A stretch of DNA of 64,000 bases from Sclerurus mexicanus (taxonomy: Eukaryota; Chordata; Aves; Passeriformes; Furnariidae), in contig VWZF01006077.1 of assembly GCA_013396755.1 (NCBI GenBank), forward strand, positions 124,001 through 188,000, in the 5' to 3' direction. Every line of letters begins with the position of its first letter. Within the stretch, counting starts at the first letter, position 1. Both the position numbers and the translations under genes were made by a program. Under the pieces are notes generated by a model. It did no database searches. It was not told where the DNA came from and worked only from the letters and a program-made list of their open reading frames with translations. Positions 60,870 to 64,000 of the stretch are shown here, one piece after another.

Positions 60870-63800
60870 GTACGTGAGACAGTGCTAAGACCCAGCATGC
60901 CAAGGCAAGAACCATCGATGCTGGACGGGAGCAGAACTCACTACCTCAGCCCTCAGTCTTCAACTGGTTGGTGCTCACAACTGCTGGGTCCCCAAAGAAG
61001 ATGTGAGACAGGAGCCTTCTCTGCAGGAGTACTCAGGAACTGCAGGAGGATGAGGTAGGTACTCCAGTCTTTCTTGCAGGACTGAGCAGTTAATCCTGAA
61101 AGAAACCCTTAAACAAACAAATGCAGGAAGGAGGAATGCATATAAAAGTTTATGGAGTGCTGGGGGAACCCAGCTGCAGGTGGGATGGTTTCAGTGAGTG
61201 TGTCCAAAAGGCCTGTCATTTGGCATGACGCAAACACACCATCCGGAGTGAAGGAAGTCATTGCTGCCCTGGCAGCGTGTGCGTGCTGATCCCCAACTTC
61301 TGCTGCCAGCCCTGGGACCAGAGAGTCAGGGCATCCTGCTGGAAATCAGCACTAAAGAGGACAGAGCCAGAGTGACCTAGGTTGTGTTGTATGTCCTGGG
61401 TAGCACGTTTATGAGAGATTTTTTTTCCCCTCTTGCTTTCTCCAAAAGGAACAAATCAAGCCCGTGAATACAGTCTGCATCTGGATCCCACACTGCCTTG
61501 AGGATTTGGCAGGCTGGCAAGGTTTAACCTTAAGAGGTGTCTCTGACAGACTGCTGGCACAGTCAGATATGCTGCCTGTTCAGAATATTCCATCCCTGAC
61601 AGCAGCACTTCCTGCAAAAGCCAAGACATAGGGCTTAGAGTGCATGAATCTTTTTTTATAACCATTACTTATTTGCACGGTTGATCAGAAGTTGCTATTT
61701 GAATTATGTGTGGCGGTGGCTTCTGAAGATGGCAGGTTTGGCTTTTTTGGGTTTGATTTGGGGTTTTTAAACACTTCTAGTGACCTCTTGGTCTCTTTAG
61801 GTGCATGGGCTTGAGGATAAAGGCACACTTGAATGCTGCATGTGAATACGCATGAAATGTCTTGTTCCTCTTGAACTTTTTTTTTTTTTGGTGGTATAAA
61901 AGACACATTTGAAATCCTTTGCCAAATCCATCCCCCAGAAAGCCCAAACCTCCCCCCATTTAAACAGGTCGTCTTGTGGTGAAAATTCCCAGCTTTTGTA
62001 ACTTTGCAGCCAGGTGAGCAGCAAACCGGCTCTGCCCAGTGCTAAGCTGTGTGCTGGGCTCTGCTGCAGCAGATCCATGTGCTGGATTTACCAGGCTGGC
62101 TCAAGCACATCCCACAAGCTCAGGGGGCATTAGCTCTGCTGCAGCACTACATGGCATGAGGTTGGCTTGTGCATGGACAACTTGGGCATCCATATCGGGT
62201 GTCCCATCTGTTTCACAGCCATTTGTGTTCGGGGGATGCTCAGAAATAGTGAGAGGGAGAAAGAAATGGTGGGGGAAATAGGAGAGGAGTTTGTGCATTG
62301 GTGAAATGGAGCTTTGAAGTGAGAACTTGGAATCAGATAAGGAATTGGATGCACTGATCACTGGCAGGGGGAAGAACGGGAGCAGGATTTGTCAAAGGGC
62401 AGCCCAAGGTACAACCCCCCCATTGCACGGGGTGTGTCAGGGCTATTTCTTGTATACTAAGATGTATGAATCCAATGAAAGGTCTCAAACAGCTTTGTAG
62501 GTAGAACAGAATAGACACAAACTGTGTAAAAGTGCAGCTGGAAGGGAAAATTTTACATTAAAATCTAAACAATTTGTGTTTGTTATTTTTGCAAAATAAA
62601 CATTTTAGTGCATTTGACACTTTCCCCCCACTTTCAAAGCATGCTGGCTGTTTGGTGAGGGGTTTTTCAGCACTCTCTGAAGCTTTTTCTGGTCAAAGAC
62701 ATAGCTGGGCAGAAAGCTCAGCCCTTGGCTCCTCTGCAGATGCTGGTAAATGGCTGTTTCTCCTGTTTCATCTCTCCTCTGGGTCACCCTGGTGTGAACG
62801 AAGCTGGTGATGGAGCCTGTGATGCCTGTTGTCTCTGGTGTCCTGCACAGTCCCAGAGTAAGGGCAGGCACTGGGGTTTCCCTAAGCCACCACAGTTGGA
62901 TACACCTTGCTGAAAGGCTCTGCTGGCGTTCAAAGGATGGGATGAGCTTGGGTCCAGCACTGCGTGGTGATGGAAAGCCAGCCAGCAGCACCTGGCTGGG
63001 GCAAGTAGGCATGTCACTGGTAGGGACTCAGTTTCATTCCATCTGGCATGTGAAGCCTTGCCTGGGGAGCACAACACACATCCCAATAGATGGGCTGCTG
63101 CTGCAGAGATCACACTCAGGGTGCCAGGGCAAGATGTTTAAGCCTGTGGATGCTTCCTTAGCCTCTGTGCTTATCCTCCAGGAGCCTCCTTGGAGCTCCT
63201 CCCAGGGAGAGGAGGCTGGACCCAGGCAGAATATGTGATACAAGGAAGGAGCAGGTGTAAAAACTCTGTTTTTTGTGAATGGGATTTGGCATGGGCACAC
63301 AGCCTGGCTGATCCGCTCGCTTTGGTTGTGTGCTACTCCAGTGCAGCCTCAGAGCCAGCCCTGCTCTCTGCTACATGGATTTGTCCTGCTGCCCTCCTCA
63401 GTTCTACCAGTGTGCATATCTTTGCAAGGAATTGGGCAGTGGCTTTCCCGTCCTGCTAACTGGGAGATGGGATCAGCCCCCTTACACAGGAAATGCTGGT
63501 GTAAGTGCTGTGGTGTTTCTCTTCTTTCTGTCTCTGTGTGTTCACATTATGGTCAGCTCTGACAGGACTAAGAGCCTATTTCATTCTCAAATGTGTTAGC
63601 AAGTGCTGGAAGTCCATGGAGTGCGTGGGATTCCCCCTGCCCTCAGAGATGCACGAATCCTTGCATGGAGGCTCCCATGTGCTGCATGTGCACATGGAGG
63701 GCAGAAAGGGCTTGCATGTTGGTGTATCTCTCTGGCCCGAGAGCTGCAGTAGAAAACCGCAGGGATATTTATTTCAATTTCCTTTTTGGCTTGATTTTTC

Positions 63801-64000
63801 TTTGCTTTTCTTTTTTTTTTTTTTGGCTGTCTTGTTTCTCTCTCCTGATTTACTGCATATGCTCACGTGGCCTTGGAAAGGGGGCTTCTCAAACTGTTTT
63901 TCTTCCAAAAGGAAAAGAAGCTGGCAGGCATTCATATTTCAGTCCTCGAGTTATGTAGGTTAAAGTCTCCCAGTGGGAAAACGGAAGATATGAGAGAGCA
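60870..64000. other. Right-hand flank, no gene recognised
   Basis: No supported gene or RNA. A T run at 63811-63824 and short G/C-rich stretches are the only notable simple sequences. Open frames near 63505-63963 (152 codons) show no family pattern; part of one is encoded by the T run (a Phe tract). Confidence 0.5.

Overview
The window is eukaryotic, vertebrate genomic DNA and most probably avian. Coding sequence is split into short exons by GT-AG introns. One intron carries a CR1-type LINE remnant, the typical bird/reptile retroposon. No primate- or rodent-type SINEs are apparent, and intergenic DNA is fairly compact. No bacterial-style operons, CRISPR arrays, rRNA or tRNA genes were recognised. 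I could not find an undescribed multi-gene system; the more unusual points are listed as findings.

Layout. (1) 1-3297: upstream DNA with no supported gene. (2) 3298-4110: a degenerate minisatellite and a pentanucleotide array run into a CpG island with CCAAT and GC boxes and a good splice donor at 3737, the best candidate for the main PLS3 promoter and noncoding exon 1. (3) 3737-32262: about 28.5 kb of intron 1, holding a second GC-rich island (21640-21960) with its own donor at 21894, a likely alternative first exon. (4) 32263-51550: the body of PLS3 (plastin-3/T-plastin), + strand, with 15 coding exons that join in phase to 628 codons plus stop. The exons encode two EF hands followed by four calponin-homology (CH) domains, with a 3'UTR of about 1.2 kb. 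(5) 51551-54930: short intergenic spacer. (6) 55034-56320: a single-exon reading frame on the minus strand for a secreted or membrane-tethered leucine-rich-repeat protein resembling nyctalopin, tail-to-tail with PLS3. (7) 56370-64000: no convincing gene; one isolated exon-like segment at 60804-60869.

The two genes are not obviously linked in function. PLS3 encodes a calcium-regulated actin-bundling protein of the cytosol. The LRR protein should go through the secretory pathway and be held at the cell surface by its hydrophobic C-terminal tail. Exon boundaries for PLS3 were set by hand from splice signals, reading-frame phase and remembered similarity to mammalian plastin-3. Promoter, first-exon and polyadenylation calls are inferences from sequence signals only.
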